This document shows, in pieces, positions 43,466 through 52,601 of a stretch of DNA of 64,000 nt (the first letter of the stretch is position 1; every line of letters begins with the position of its first letter). The notes beneath the pieces are model-generated. The model did no database searches. It had not been told where the DNA came from and saw only the letters and a program-made list of their open reading frames with translations. Location: positions 62,001 to 126,000 of the forward strand of contig NZ_BCQM01000009.1 in the NCBI RefSeq assembly GCF_001552075.1. The letters are read 5' to 3'. The position numbers and the translations under genes were made by a program. The DNA is from Arthrobacter luteolus NBRC 107841 (GTDB lineage: Bacteria; Actinomycetota; Actinomycetes; Actinomycetales; Micrococcaceae).

Positions 43466-44653
43466 GTGGTCGATCTAAGGAAGAACACGCCCTCCTCCGG
43501 CGTCAGCGAACTGTTCCAGCTGCTGCGTGACGGCCAGCCCCGCACCCGCAGTGAACTGGCCGAGCTGGTGGGAGCGGCCCGGTCCACCATCGCACTGCGC
43601 GTTGATTCGCTGATCGATCTGGGACTGGTAGCTCCGGTGGAGGACGCCGCCTCAACCGGCGGACGCCCGTCAGCCCAGATTGCGATGCAGGCCGGCAAAC
43701 TGGTGGTCCTGGGCGTCGACGTCGGCGCGTCCCACCTGCGGGTGGGGGTGGCTGATCTTTCCGGCACTGCCCTCGCGAACGCCACCCGCGGTCTGCTGGT
43801 CAGCGAAGGCCCGGAAACCGTCCTGGACACGGTGGTGGAACTGGGCAGCGCCCTGCTCCAGCAGCTGGGGCGTTCCGGCCGCGATCTCCTGGCTGTCGGC
43901 GTCGGGCTGCCCGGGCCCGTGGAATACAGTACGGGCCGGCCGATCAATCCGCCCATCATGCCCGGCTGGCACGGTTTTGACGTTGCCGCCTATCTGGGGG
44001 ACCACTTCGGTGTGCCGGTGCTGGTGGACAACGATGTGAACGTGATGTCGATGGGGGAGCGGGAGGCCGCGTGGCCCGACGTCGAGAACCTGATTTTCGT
44101 CAAAGTCGCCACCGGCATCGGCGCGGGAATCATCTGCAACGGCACTCTGCTCCGCGGTGCGGACGGGGTGGCCGGGGACATCGGCCATATCCGGGTGCCC
44201 AGCGGAGCCGATCTGCTGTGCCGGTGCGGGAACTTCGGCTGTCTGGAAGCGCTCGCATCCGGGCCGGCGGTGGCACGGAAACTGCGGGACGCCGGCCTGC
44301 CCGCGGAGGACGGCCCGGACGTGGTCGCGCTGGTGGCCCAGGGCGAACGGGAGGCAGTGCACGCCGTCCGGCAGGCCGGGCGCGACGTCGGTGCGGTCTT
44401 GTCCGCGTGCCTGAGCATGATGAACCCGTCAGTGATCGTCATCGGCGGCTCGATGGCGCTCACCGGAGAGCACTTTATTGCCGGGGTGCGGGAGGTCATT
44501 TACTCCCGGACCATGCCCCTGGCCACGCAGCACCTGCAGATTGTGCAGTCCGCCTCCGGGCTCGACGCCGGGATGCTGGGCGCCAGCATGCTCGCCATCC
44601 ACCACGCGCTCTCGCCGCAGAGCATCGACGGGATGCTGGCCGCGCGGGTCTGA
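43466..44653 (+). CDS. ROK family transcriptional regulator
   Basis: A 395-residue ROK repressor. The N-terminal winged helix is LFQLLRDGQPRTRSELAELV with ARSTIALRVDSL. The sugar-kinase-like part has LGVDVGASHLRVGVADLSG, GLPGPVEYSTG, the NDVN segment, GDIGHIRV and the zinc motif CRCGNFGCLE. The GTG start at 43466 has no ribosome site; a TATGCT box 11 bases upstream hints at a leaderless transcript. It lies just after the sugar permease gene and probably controls both divergent transporter operons. Confidence 0.88.
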   Translation: MVDLRKNTPSSGVSELFQLLRDGQPRTRSELAELVGAARSTIALRVDSLIDLGLVAPVEDAASTGGRPSAQIAMQAGKLVVLGVDVGASHLRVGVADLSGTALANATRGLLVSEGPETVLDTVVELGSALLQQLGRSGRDLLAVGVGLPGPVEYSTGRPINPPIMPGWHGFDVAAYLGDHFGVPVLVDNDVNVMSMGEREAAWPDVENLIFVKVATGIGAGIICNGTLLRGADGVAGDIGHIRVPSGADLLCRCGNFGCLEALASGPAVARKLRDAGLPAEDGPDVVALVAQGEREAVHAVRQAGRDVGAVLSACLSMMNPSVIVIGGSMALTGEHFIAGVREVIYSRTMPLATQHLQIVQSASGLDAGMLGASMLAIHHALSPQSIDGMLAARV

Positions 44654-44735
44654 GCAGCCTGCCCGGGCCAGGACTGGGGCTCTTGACGGCGTAACGGATG
44701 CACGGATCGGCGCCGGAATCACCTAGCCTGAGCGC

Positions 44736-45707
44736 ATGCCCAAACCTGTCCTCACCATCCTTGCCGGGTCCCGCCCGGTCACCGGACTTGAGCAGCTGGA
44801 AGCGCTCGCAGACGTCCGCCTCGTCTCCGGTTCCGCGGAGCTCGCCGCAGCGCTGCCCGGCACGGAAATCCTGTACCTGTGGGACTACTTTGCCGACGGA
44901 CTGCGGGAGAACTGGTCCCGTGCGGACTCGCTGAAGTGGATCCACGTTCCGGCCGCCGGTGTGGACAGGCTGCTCTTCCCGGAACTGGCTGCCTCGGAGG
45001 TCACCGTGACCAACGCCCGCGGCATTTTCGATGCGGCGATGGCTGAGTACGCCCTCGCCGGCATCCTCCACTTCGCCAAGAATTTCCCGCAGGCTTCCCG
45101 AAACCAGCGGGACCGCCGCTGGCAGTACTTTCCCACCGCCAATCTGGCCGGCAGCCGGGCCTTGATTGCCGGCACGGGCAGCATCGGGCGGACCACCGCA
45201 CGGCTGCTGCGCGCCGTCGGAATCGAAGCCGACGGGCTGGGCCGGACCGCCCGGGCCGGGGATGCCGATTTCGCGGCAATCCATGCCAGCCCGGACTTCG
45301 CCTCCGTGGCTGGGAACTACGACTTCGTTGTCCTCGCCGCGCCGCTTACCCCGGACACCCGGCAGCTGCTGAACCGGGACGTGCTTTCGGCCATGCGTCC
45401 CGCGGCGGTGCTCGTGAACATGGGCCGCGGCGAGCTGGCGGACCAGGACGCGCTGACTGCCGCACTGGCATCCCAGGGCATCGCCGGGGCCGTGCTGGAC
45501 GTGACCGATCCCGAACCGCTGCCCGCCTCGGACCCGCTCTGGAGCCTGGACAACGTGCTGATCACCCCGCACCTCTCCGGCGATTCGCAAACCCACCTGC
45601 CCGCCCTCGCCGCCCAGTTCGAAGCCAACCTCAGCGCGTACCTCCAGGGCCGCGCTCCGGCGAACATGGTGGATAAGGGCCTGGGCTTCGTGGCCTCGGG
45701 GGCCTAG
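44736..45707 (+). CDS. D-2-hydroxyacid dehydrogenase family protein
   Basis: A 323-residue NAD(P)-dependent dehydrogenase. The nucleotide-binding loop is AGTGSIGRTTARLL, followed by VLAAPLTPDTRQLLNRD, the catalytic Arg region NMGRGELADQDAL, the Glu in DVTDPEPLP and the His in ITPHLSGDS. It reduces 2-oxoacids to D-2-hydroxyacids or the reverse; the substrate is not determinable. It is a single gene ending convergent to the amidase operon, across a 100-base tandem-repeat junction. Confidence 0.88.
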   Translation: MPKPVLTILAGSRPVTGLEQLEALADVRLVSGSAELAAALPGTEILYLWDYFADGLRENWSRADSLKWIHVPAAGVDRLLFPELAASEVTVTNARGIFDAAMAEYALAGILHFAKNFPQASRNQRDRRWQYFPTANLAGSRALIAGTGSIGRTTARLLRAVGIEADGLGRTARAGDADFAAIHASPDFASVAGNYDFVVLAAPLTPDTRQLLNRDVLSAMRPAAVLVNMGRGELADQDALTAALASQGIAGAVLDVTDPEPLPASDPLWSLDNVLITPHLSGDSQTHLPALAAQFEANLSAYLQGRAPANMVDKGLGFVASGA

Positions 45708-45710
45708 GGA

Positions 45711-45805
45711 CCAGCCCGTCCAGGCCCTCCGCCCGTCCAGCCCAGCCCGCCCAGCCCGCCCAGCCCGCCCAGCCCGGCCCAGCCCGTCCAGGCCCTCCGC
45801 CCGTC
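45711..45805. repeat. tandem and direct repeat block between convergent genes
   Basis: Two identical 27-base copies (45711-45737 and 45779-45805, core CCAGCCCGTCCAGGCCCTCC) flank several 9-base units CAGCCCGCC. The block separates the stops of the dehydrogenase (45707) and the amidase (45808). No terminator hairpin with a T-run is visible. Confidence 0.85.
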
Positions 45806-45807
45806 GC

Positions 45808-47589
45808 CTACTGCGCCAGCCGCGGCGTCCGGGGCGGTTCGGTGCGGCGGCTGTGGGCCCCGCTGGTCCCGAGCCTTCCAGTCCCGAGCCCGGTGCCTTC
45901 GAGCCCGGTCGCTTCGAAAGCTGCCGCCAGCCGGAGCAGCGACGTGTCGTCCCAACCCCGCCCGGCGAAGGTGAGCCCTGCCGGCATTCCGGTGTCCGCC
46001 ATTGTTCCCATCGGTACGGTGACGGTGGGAATGCCCAGATGCCGGGGCACCAGGTTGCCGTTGGCCACCCAGACGCCGTTGCGCCAGGCCAGATCCGCTG
46101 AGCCGGGATGAACGTCAGCGTCGGCAGGTCCAACATCGGCCATGGCCGGGAACACCACCGCGTCCAGGCCCAGGCCGTCCATCCACTGCTCGAGATCGAT
46201 CCGGCGCGTCTCTTCCAGTCCGCGCAGCCCGTCCGCGAGGTGCGGAATTTCGGTGAAAGCGTCCACGCCGTGGTTCCTGACGTGCTCCGGATACTCGGCG
46301 ATGTCGTCGTCGAACCCGGTGTAGCGGTCCGGCAGGGCTCCCTTCGGATGCGGGAAAATCTGCGCCCCGTCGACGCCGGCCAGCCGGTTCAGCGCCGGAT
46401 CGCCGTTGGCGGCCAGGAAGTCGTCCCAGGCCCAGGCCGAGAGGTCCACGATCTCGCTGCGAAGGAACTCCGGGCTGACCAGGCCGCGCGTGGCCAGCGT
46501 CGGTGCACCGGGGCGGTCGCCTTCGTAGTTGGTCACCACCGGGAAATCCACCTCTATGACTTCGGCGCCCGCCGCCTCCAGATCCCGGCGGGCGGCGTTC
46601 CACAGCTCCAGGACCGAATCCCGGGTCTGGATGCGCTGCCCCGTGGGCCCGCCGATGCCGGTTGCCCTGCCTCCGGCGGCTGCGGTGCCTGCGTCCGGAT
46701 CGGCATTGATGTACATTTTCGGCACCCCGAACCGCCGGCCCGCCAGGATGCCGCGCGCGGCGCTTGGTCCGGGCACGGCCAGGTCGAGGTACGACGCCGG
46801 CCGCACCTCGGAGGCTGCCGGCACCTTCACCCACGGCTGGGCACGCCAGAAATCGCCGCGGGTTTCGGCGTCGTCCGCGACGATCACGTCGAGGACCTCC
46901 AGCAGGTCCGCCATGGTGCGGGTATGCGGAACCACAACGTCCATGGTCGGCACCAGCGGCCAGTTTCCGCGCACCGAGATCACACCGCGGGAGGGGGTGT
47001 AGGCGCACAGGGCATTGCAGGACGCCGGTGCCCGGCCCGAGGACCAGGTCTCTTCACCGAGGCCGAACGCCGCAAAGCTCGCCGCCGTCGCCGTTCCGGA
47101 CCCGTTGGAGGAGCCGGATGCGAACGCGGAGGTGAGGAAATCGGCGCTGTACGGGCTTTCCGCCCGGCCGTAAACTCCGCGCTGCATCCCGCCGTTGGCC
47201 ATCGGCGGCATGTTGGTCAGCCCGATCAGCACCGCCCCGGCGTCGCGCAGCCGTTCAATGGTGAAGGCGTCCTGCCCGGCCACCAGGTCCGCGAAGGCCG
47301 GGGATCCGGCGGCCACGGTGAGCCCGCGCACCTTGAAACTGTTCTTCGCCGTGTACGGGATGCCGTCCAGGGGCCCGAGCACGGCACCGCGGGCACGGCG
47401 CTCGTCCGCGGCCCGGGCTTCGGCCAGCGCGTCCGGGTTGGCTACAACGACGGAGTTCAGCCGCGGTCCCTGCCGGTCGTAGGCCTCGATCCGGGCCAGG
47501 TACGCCTGGAGAAGTTCCTCGCTGGTCGCCTTGCCTGACTCCAGCGCCTCCCGGAGATCGGCGACGCCCGCTTCAACGACGTCGAACAT
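45808..47589 (-). CDS. amidase-signature family protein
   Basis: A 593-residue amidase. The catalytic Lys is near residue 82 in YTAKNSF, serines 160/161 are in SGSSNGSG, and the nucleophile region reads ETWSSGRAPAS instead of the common DTGGSIR, a notable variant. The last 30 residues are a Gly/Thr/Leu repeat and a basic tail encoded next to the repeat block. The start overlaps the stop of the agmatine deiminase gene by one base (TAATG). In context it may hydrolyse N-carbamoylputrescine or a related ureido/amide product made by the deiminase; this is inference. Confidence 0.82.
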   Translation of the reverse strand: MFDVVEAGVADLREALESGKATSEELLQAYLARIEAYDRQGPRLNSVVVANPDALAEARAADERRARGAVLGPLDGIPYTAKNSFKVRGLTVAAGSPAFADLVAGQDAFTIERLRDAGAVLIGLTNMPPMANGGMQRGVYGRAESPYSADFLTSAFASGSSNGSGTATAASFAAFGLGEETWSSGRAPASCNALCAYTPSRGVISVRGNWPLVPTMDVVVPHTRTMADLLEVLDVIVADDAETRGDFWRAQPWVKVPAASEVRPASYLDLAVPGPSAARGILAGRRFGVPKMYINADPDAGTAAAGGRATGIGGPTGQRIQTRDSVLELWNAARRDLEAAGAEVIEVDFPVVTNYEGDRPGAPTLATRGLVSPEFLRSEIVDLSAWAWDDFLAANGDPALNRLAGVDGAQIFPHPKGALPDRYTGFDDDIAEYPEHVRNHGVDAFTEIPHLADGLRGLEETRRIDLEQWMDGLGLDAVVFPAMADVGPADADVHPGSADLAWRNGVWVANGNLVPRHLGIPTVTVPMGTMADTGMPAGLTFAGRGWDDTSLLRLAAAFEATGLEGTGLGTGRLGTSGAHSRRTEPPRTPRLAQ

Positions 47590-48665
47590 TATGCTCCCGC
47601 CACGGATTCTTTTATGGCTTCAGCATCGGTTTCGCGGGGCGCCGGCTGCTGCTGGGTGATGCAGTGGATGCCGCCGCCGAAGGCAAAGATGTCCCGTGCG
47701 TCCACCAGTTCGATGACGCGGCCGGGGTAGGCGCGGCCCAGGATTTCAGCCGCCGCGGCGTCGTTCGCGTCGCCGAAGGCACACAGCACCACCACGCCGT
47801 TGCCAACATAGTGGTTGATGTAGGACCAGTCCACGAAGCCGTCCCCGGCGTCGAGCACGGTGGGCGCCGGGACGTCGATGATCTGCAGTTTCCGGCCGCG
47901 GGCGTCCACGGCGTTTTCCAGGACGGCGCGGAGCTGCTGCATCACCCCGCGGTCCGGGTGCCGGGCGTCGTCCTGCCGGTGCAGCAGCACGGTGCCGGGA
48001 CCGGCGAAGGACGCGACGATGTCCACATGCCCGCGGGTGCCGAATTCGTCGTAGTCCCGGGTGAGTCCGCGCGGCAGCCAGATCGCCTTGGAGGTGCCCA
48101 GGCGGGCATGGATCTCCGCTTCCACCTGGTCCCGGCTTCGGCCGGGGTTGCGTCCCGGATCGAGCTGGACCGTCTCGGTGAGCAGGACCGTGCCTTCGCC
48201 GTCGACGTGGAATCCGCCGCCTTCATTTACCAGCGTGCTGGAGACGGCCGGAACGCCGGCTTCCGCGGCCACGAAGGTGCCCAGGTGCTGGTCCTTATCC
48301 CAGGCGGCCCACTCCTGCGCTCCCCAGCCGTTGAACACCCAGTTCACGGCGGCAACGCTGCCGTCTGCGGCATGTGTGAAGGTGGGGCCGGAATCCCGCA
48401 GCCAGGCGTCGTCCAGCTCAACGGACACCAGATTGATCCCGTCGCCGAGGAAGTCCTTGGCCGCGCTCAGATCCCCGGGATTCACCAGCATGGTGACCGG
48501 CTCGTAGCGGGCAATGGTGCGGGCGACGGCGGACCAGGCAGTGCGGGCACGGTCCAGGGTGCTGCTACCCGCCTCCCCGAACGTGTCGTTGGGGGTGGGG
48601 AAGGCCATCCAGGTTTTGCTGTGGGGAGCCCATTCTGCGGGCATGGCCGGGGTTGTGAATGACAT
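47589..48665 (-). CDS. aguA: agmatine deiminase family protein
   Basis: A 358-residue enzyme of the PPAD-like deiminase family: MPAEWAPHSKTWMAFP at the start, DDAWLRDSGPTF, EGGGFHVDGEG and GHVDIVASF in the propeller, and the catalytic Cys335 in GGGIHCITQQ. It converts agmatine to N-carbamoylputrescine and ammonia. The start at ATG 48665 matches the family N-terminus; a longer frame upstream overlaps the amidohydrolase gene and is spurious. It is preceded by the YtcJ-like amidohydrolase and followed by an amidase in a tight operon. Confidence 0.9.
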   Translation of the reverse strand: MSFTTPAMPAEWAPHSKTWMAFPTPNDTFGEAGSSTLDRARTAWSAVARTIARYEPVTMLVNPGDLSAAKDFLGDGINLVSVELDDAWLRDSGPTFTHAADGSVAAVNWVFNGWGAQEWAAWDKDQHLGTFVAAEAGVPAVSSTLVNEGGGFHVDGEGTVLLTETVQLDPGRNPGRSRDQVEAEIHARLGTSKAIWLPRGLTRDYDEFGTRGHVDIVASFAGPGTVLLHRQDDARHPDRGVMQQLRAVLENAVDARGRKLQIIDVPAPTVLDAGDGFVDWSYINHYVGNGVVVLCAFGDANDAAAAEILGRAYPGRVIELVDARDIFAFGGGIHCITQQQPAPRETDAEAIKESVAGA

Positions 48666-48688
48666 GGTGCGTGGGTTCCTTCGGTTGG

Positions 48689-50356
48689 TTAGCTCAGGGT
48701 AGCGGCAGCGTTGTCGAAGACCGTTTCGCCTCCGGTAACGGTCAGTAATACGGTGTTGGCCAGCAGGCTCTCTGCCTCGGCAGTGAGCGGGTCCGTGGCC
48801 AGGACGGTGAAGTCGGCCAGCTGACCGGGGATGATCCGGCCCAGGCTGTCCTCGGCGCGGCAGGAGTAAGCGGCGTCGCGGGTGGCATGGCAGATGGCGT
48901 CGGCCAGCTCCAGCGCGTACTGCGGCAGGTTGGCCGGCCGCCCGGGATCCAGCGCCGACTTCCGGGTCGCCGCCACATACAGGTTGGGCAGCACCTGGTA
49001 CGGCGCCGTGGGCGCGTCGGTGCTGATCGCCAGCCTGGCACCCGCGCCGGTGAACTCGGTCCAGGGATAGGCGCGTTCCACCCGGTGGTCGCCGAGCACC
49101 GCCTGCCAGTTCTCCTGGATCGCCGGGTCCGCATGGACCGGCTGGACGGAGGCGACGACGCCGAGGTCCGCCAGCCGCTGCACGTTGGCTTCGGTGACGG
49201 TTTCCAGATGCTCGATCCGGTGCCTGCGTGCCCTGTGGCCGGGCTGCGCGGGCCCATTCACCCGCACGGCCTCTTCCAGGGCATCCAAGGCGATGTCCGA
49301 GGCTTCGTCCCCGATGGCGTGCAGGGCCACCTGCAGTCCGGCGGCGTCGGCGGCAACCACCACGGGGTAGAGCGATTCCCGGTCCCAGATCGGTTCTGCG
49401 CTGCTTCCGTCCGCGTAGGGCTCTTTCATTGCCGCGGTGCAGCTGTCGATCACGCCGTCGATGATGATCTTGATCCCGCACAGCTGCAGCCACTCACCCG
49501 TTCCGGCTTCGGCAAGTTCAGCGGCCAGCTCGGCCGCCTGGGCCACCTGCGCCAGGTTCGCTTCGGTGGTCTCCCTGCGGTGGATCAGCCAGTGGCCTTT
49601 CACCCGCAGCGGGAGCGTTCCGCCGTGCCGGGCGAGTGCGCGCCGGAAGGCGGCGGCGTCGTCGTCCTGCACTGCCATGTCCACGGCCCCGGTGACCCCT
49701 GCCGCGGCGTAATGCCGGAAGGCCGATTCGAGCCAGGCATCGCGGTCTTCGTCCCGGGCAGCATTCGCCAGCGCCGGCCAGACGATCTGCACGGCAGCCG
49801 TCTCATACAGCAGGCCGTCTGCGGCCCCGGATGCGTCCCGGCCGATCCGCCCGCCGAGGGGATCAGGAGTGCTGTCCCCGATGCCGAGCTCGGCCAGCGC
49901 CGCACTGTTGACCCAGACCGAGTGCAGGTCATTGGCGTCAAGATAGACCGGCCGGTCCGGGACGGCGGCATCGAGCAGCTGGCGGGTGGGTTCGGCGCCG
50001 TCCAGGGCGCTGTACAGCCAGCCGCTGCCGAGCACGCGCGGCGCATCCGGAGTGTCGCGGACCGCCTGGCGCAGGCGTTCCTGCAGGTCGACAAGGCTCA
50101 CGGCGTCGCGCAGCTGCACTTTGCCCAATGCCTGGCCGGTCATCAGCAGATGGGTGTGTGCGTCGATGACCCCCGGCAGCACGAAGGCTCCGCCGAGGTC
50201 CACCGTGGCCGCGCCGGCACCGGCCGCAGCCGCCGCGGAGACGGCGTCTCCGACGTAGCTGAACCGGCCGCCGTCGACCACAAAGGCCTCGGCGCGGGAG
50301 GGATCCGCGGGCCCGGCGGCGGTGAAGACGCTGCAGTTGGTGTAGAGCGTGCGCAT
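48689..50356 (-). CDS. amidohydrolase family protein (YtcJ-like)
   Basis: A 555-residue metal-dependent hydrolase. It has a small N-terminal beta domain, then LPGVIDAHTHLLMTG with the HxH metal pair, LHAIGDEASDIALDALEEA, RIEHLETVTEANVQRLADLG and the closing STDAPTAPYQVLP. YtcJ-like enzymes hydrolyse amide or cyclic amide bonds; true substrates are rarely known. ATG 50356 overlaps the stop of the exporter gene by one base. It probably feeds the same pathway as the deiminase and amidase that follow. Confidence 0.88.
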   Translation of the reverse strand: MRTLYTNCSVFTAAGPADPSRAEAFVVDGGRFSYVGDAVSAAAAAGAGAATVDLGGAFVLPGVIDAHTHLLMTGQALGKVQLRDAVSLVDLQERLRQAVRDTPDAPRVLGSGWLYSALDGAEPTRQLLDAAVPDRPVYLDANDLHSVWVNSAALAELGIGDSTPDPLGGRIGRDASGAADGLLYETAAVQIVWPALANAARDEDRDAWLESAFRHYAAAGVTGAVDMAVQDDDAAAFRRALARHGGTLPLRVKGHWLIHRRETTEANLAQVAQAAELAAELAEAGTGEWLQLCGIKIIIDGVIDSCTAAMKEPYADGSSAEPIWDRESLYPVVVAADAAGLQVALHAIGDEASDIALDALEEAVRVNGPAQPGHRARRHRIEHLETVTEANVQRLADLGVVASVQPVHADPAIQENWQAVLGDHRVERAYPWTEFTGAGARLAISTDAPTAPYQVLPNLYVAATRKSALDPGRPANLPQYALELADAICHATRDAAYSCRAEDSLGRIIPGQLADFTVLATDPLTAEAESLLANTVLLTVTGGETVFDNAAATLS

Positions 50357-51615
50357 CAGGACACCACCGCTGCGGGCTGAACCGGAACCATTGCCGCAGC
50401 CTTTTCGGCCCGTACCGAGAAGCGCGAAATCAGCAGGAACGGAATCAGCAGCAGGAGGGTCATCACGGCCAGGACCACACCGAGGACCTGGTAGCCGGCG
50501 GACGTGGCGATCACGGTGCCGAGGAACGGTGCGAAGGAGGAGCCGATCAGGTAGACACCGAGCGCCGGCGCGGACCACTTGCCGGTGGCGTCCAGGGCCG
50601 CTGCGATCGCGATGATGTAGACGAAGGCGATCAGGTAGAGGGTGTTCCACGCAATGATGACGGCCATGTAGAGGGCGGAATCCTCCACCATGCCGGAGAC
50701 GAACTTCATGCCGGCCCCGGCGATGAGGACAACGGCCAGCGGAATGGTGCGGCCGAGCCGGCGGCCGGCCAGTCCCACCAGGGCCGAGCCGAGCAGGCCG
50801 CCCAGGGTGGAGAGGCTGAGCACCAGGCCCATTCCGGTTTCGTCGAGTCCGGCCTGGTCAGCGCCCATGGTGGCGGCAACCGCCCAGAGCGAATCCTCGC
50901 TGAGTGCCCAGAGCGCGAAGCAGGCGAGCAGGCCGAGTCCGGCGATCGTTGCCGTGCGGGAGGATGTGCCCGGGGCCGTGTTGGAGGTGGTGACCGGGGC
51001 GGCGGCTGCGGCTTCCAGGGCTCCGGCGGCAGCGGTGGGCTCCGCCGTCGGGCGGTCCGGAAGCCAGCCCGTGACCAGCAGGGCCGCCAGGGCGAGCCCG
51101 GCAAGCAGCCCGAACGCACTGCCCATCCCTGCGCCCAGAACGGGAATCACAAAAAGCACCACGGAAACGATGGCACGGTTGGCGAAGCCGGAGATGCCCG
51201 AGGCACGGTCCGGGTTGCGCAGCGCGCCCAGGGCGGCGCCGCCGGAGGACACCGCGCCGCCGGCGCCCAGGCCGCCGAGGATCACGCCGGCAATCACCGC
51301 CGGCTCGGACGGGATAAACGCGGCCGCGCCAAACCCCGCTGCGGTCAGGGCCAGCCCGGTGCGGGCAATGAGGTAGCGGCCGGAGGCAGCGGCCCAGCGG
51401 GAGGTCAGCAGGCAGGAGAGCGCACAGGCAAGCAGCGACGCGGTCATCAGCGTTCCGGCCGCCGTGGCGGTGAAGCCCAGGTCCCCGGTGAGGGCAACGA
51501 TCATGATCGGCACCAGGTTGGCGGTCATAAAGCCGACGACGCTGATGCCGAACACTGAAACAGCGCGTTTAGCCGTGAGCGGTACTCGTCCCTCAACGGT
51601 AATGGGCGGGGCCAT
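50356..51615 (-). CDS. MFS transporter
   Basis: A 419-residue membrane protein with twelve predicted hydrophobic spans, for example VSVFGISVVGFMTANLVPIM and LIGSSFAPFLGTVIATSAGY. The middle loop is Ala-rich and hydrophilic, as usual for the major facilitator superfamily. ATG 51615 follows gagggag. It lies directly after a 25-base inverted repeat that looks like a TetR operator, and starts the operon whose enzymes are an amidohydrolase, agmatine deiminase and amidase. It may import the substrate or export a product. Confidence 0.85.
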   Translation of the reverse strand: MAPPITVEGRVPLTAKRAVSVFGISVVGFMTANLVPIMIVALTGDLGFTATAAGTLMTASLLACALSCLLTSRWAAASGRYLIARTGLALTAAGFGAAAFIPSEPAVIAGVILGGLGAGGAVSSGGAALGALRNPDRASGISGFANRAIVSVVLFVIPVLGAGMGSAFGLLAGLALAALLVTGWLPDRPTAEPTAAAGALEAAAAAPVTTSNTAPGTSSRTATIAGLGLLACFALWALSEDSLWAVAATMGADQAGLDETGMGLVLSLSTLGGLLGSALVGLAGRRLGRTIPLAVVLIAGAGMKFVSGMVEDSALYMAVIIAWNTLYLIAFVYIIAIAAALDATGKWSAPALGVYLIGSSFAPFLGTVIATSAGYQVLGVVLAVMTLLLLIPFLLISRFSVRAEKAAAMVPVQPAAVVS

Positions 51616-51643
51616 GGGGTCTCCCTCAGTGAGTGCGGTGAAC

Positions 51644-51668
51644 AGTAAGTGAATGGGTTTCATTTACT
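51644..51668. promoter_or_regulatory. candidate TetR operator, AGTAAGTGAA-n5-TTCATTTACT
   Basis: Two 10-base arms match at 9 of 10 positions around a 5-base spacer, 28 bases before the exporter start and 48 bases after the TetR gene stop. The symmetry and size are typical for TetR-family sites. Confidence 0.6.
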
Positions 51669-51715
51669 CTCCGGCACCCGGCCCGTCTGTGCAATAGAAA
51701 ACGAAAGGCTTTCAG

Positions 51716-52330
51716 TTAAGTTTGTGTAAACTCCTGCGCCCGGAGGCCGTCGATGAGGACCTGCAGTCCCAGTTCGAATGCGGCTTCGGCCCGGCCCTCC
51801 ACCGTGTGCGGTGCCTCCAGCGCCCGCTGCAGTGCCGGAAAGGCACCGGCGGGAGGGGCCCAGACGACGGCGGGGGCGGTGAGCTCCAGCGCCGATCCGA
51901 GCACCAGGTTATCGATCAGGAACAGTGCGGAAACGATGCGCTGCGGCGGCAGCCCGGCCTGTTCCAGGGCAAGCGCCATGGATTCGTACGCGCCCAGCGC
52001 ACCGGTGTCCTGGACCGTCTGGGCCAGGATCAGCGGAACCAGCCGCGGATGAGCGGCGATACAGGCCCGGTAGGCACGCACCACGGTGCGCAGCGCCTCA
52101 TCCCACGGCAGATCGGCGGGCGGAACGCTCAACCGTCCGGCGAACACCTGGGCACGGATCAGCTCGATGATGTGTTCGCGGTTCTGGATGTGGTTATAGA
52201 GCGAAGACTGGCTGACCTCCAGCCGACGGGCGATCCGGGGAAAACTGAAGTTCCCGGTTTCGTCGATCATGTCCAGTGCTGCGGTGACGATGGCCTCGGC
52301 CGACAGCAGCGGCGAGCGGGGGCGGGGCAT
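51716..52330 (-). CDS. TetR family transcriptional regulator
   Basis: A 204-residue regulator. Residues about 10-55 form the TetR helix-turn-helix (SAEAIVTAALDMIDETGNFS, then RRLEVSQSSLYNHIQNREHI). The C-terminal helical part contains LVLGSALELTAPAV and binds the effector. ATG 52330 has aaggag 9 bases upstream. It is the first gene of the minus-strand unit that continues with the MFS exporter, and an inverted repeat for its binding lies between them. A second weaker repeat, GATTG-n11-CAATC, lies before its own start. Confidence 0.88.
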   Translation of the reverse strand: MPRPRSPLLSAEAIVTAALDMIDETGNFSFPRIARRLEVSQSSLYNHIQNREHIIELIRAQVFAGRLSVPPADLPWDEALRTVVRAYRACIAAHPRLVPLILAQTVQDTGALGAYESMALALEQAGLPPQRIVSALFLIDNLVLGSALELTAPAVVWAPPAGAFPALQRALEAPHTVEGRAEAAFELGLQVLIDGLRAQEFTQT

Positions 52331-52601
52331 GCTGGGCACTCCTTGATTGGTGGTGTTCAACAATCTACCCACTGCCCGGGCAATAGAGGGGAACGGGCTA
52401 TCGGCGGGCGGGGGCGCTGGGGAGCGCGGGGCCGGCGGGGCCGGGCGTGGGGCCGGCGGAGCCGGGCTGGACCGGGGGAGCGGCAGAGCTGGCCGGCAAC
52501 CGGCTGGGCCTGCAACCGGCCACCCTGGGTTTTGCAGCTGGTGCTCCGCGGAAACGGCCAGGCTATCCCGTTGCTTTGTGGACTGCGGCTAGGCTCCCGG
52601 C

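Noticed and set aside
47589-49493. A longer version of the agmatine deiminase starting at 49493
   Set aside because: The extra 276 residues are another frame of the YtcJ-like gene; the family N-terminus starts at 48665.
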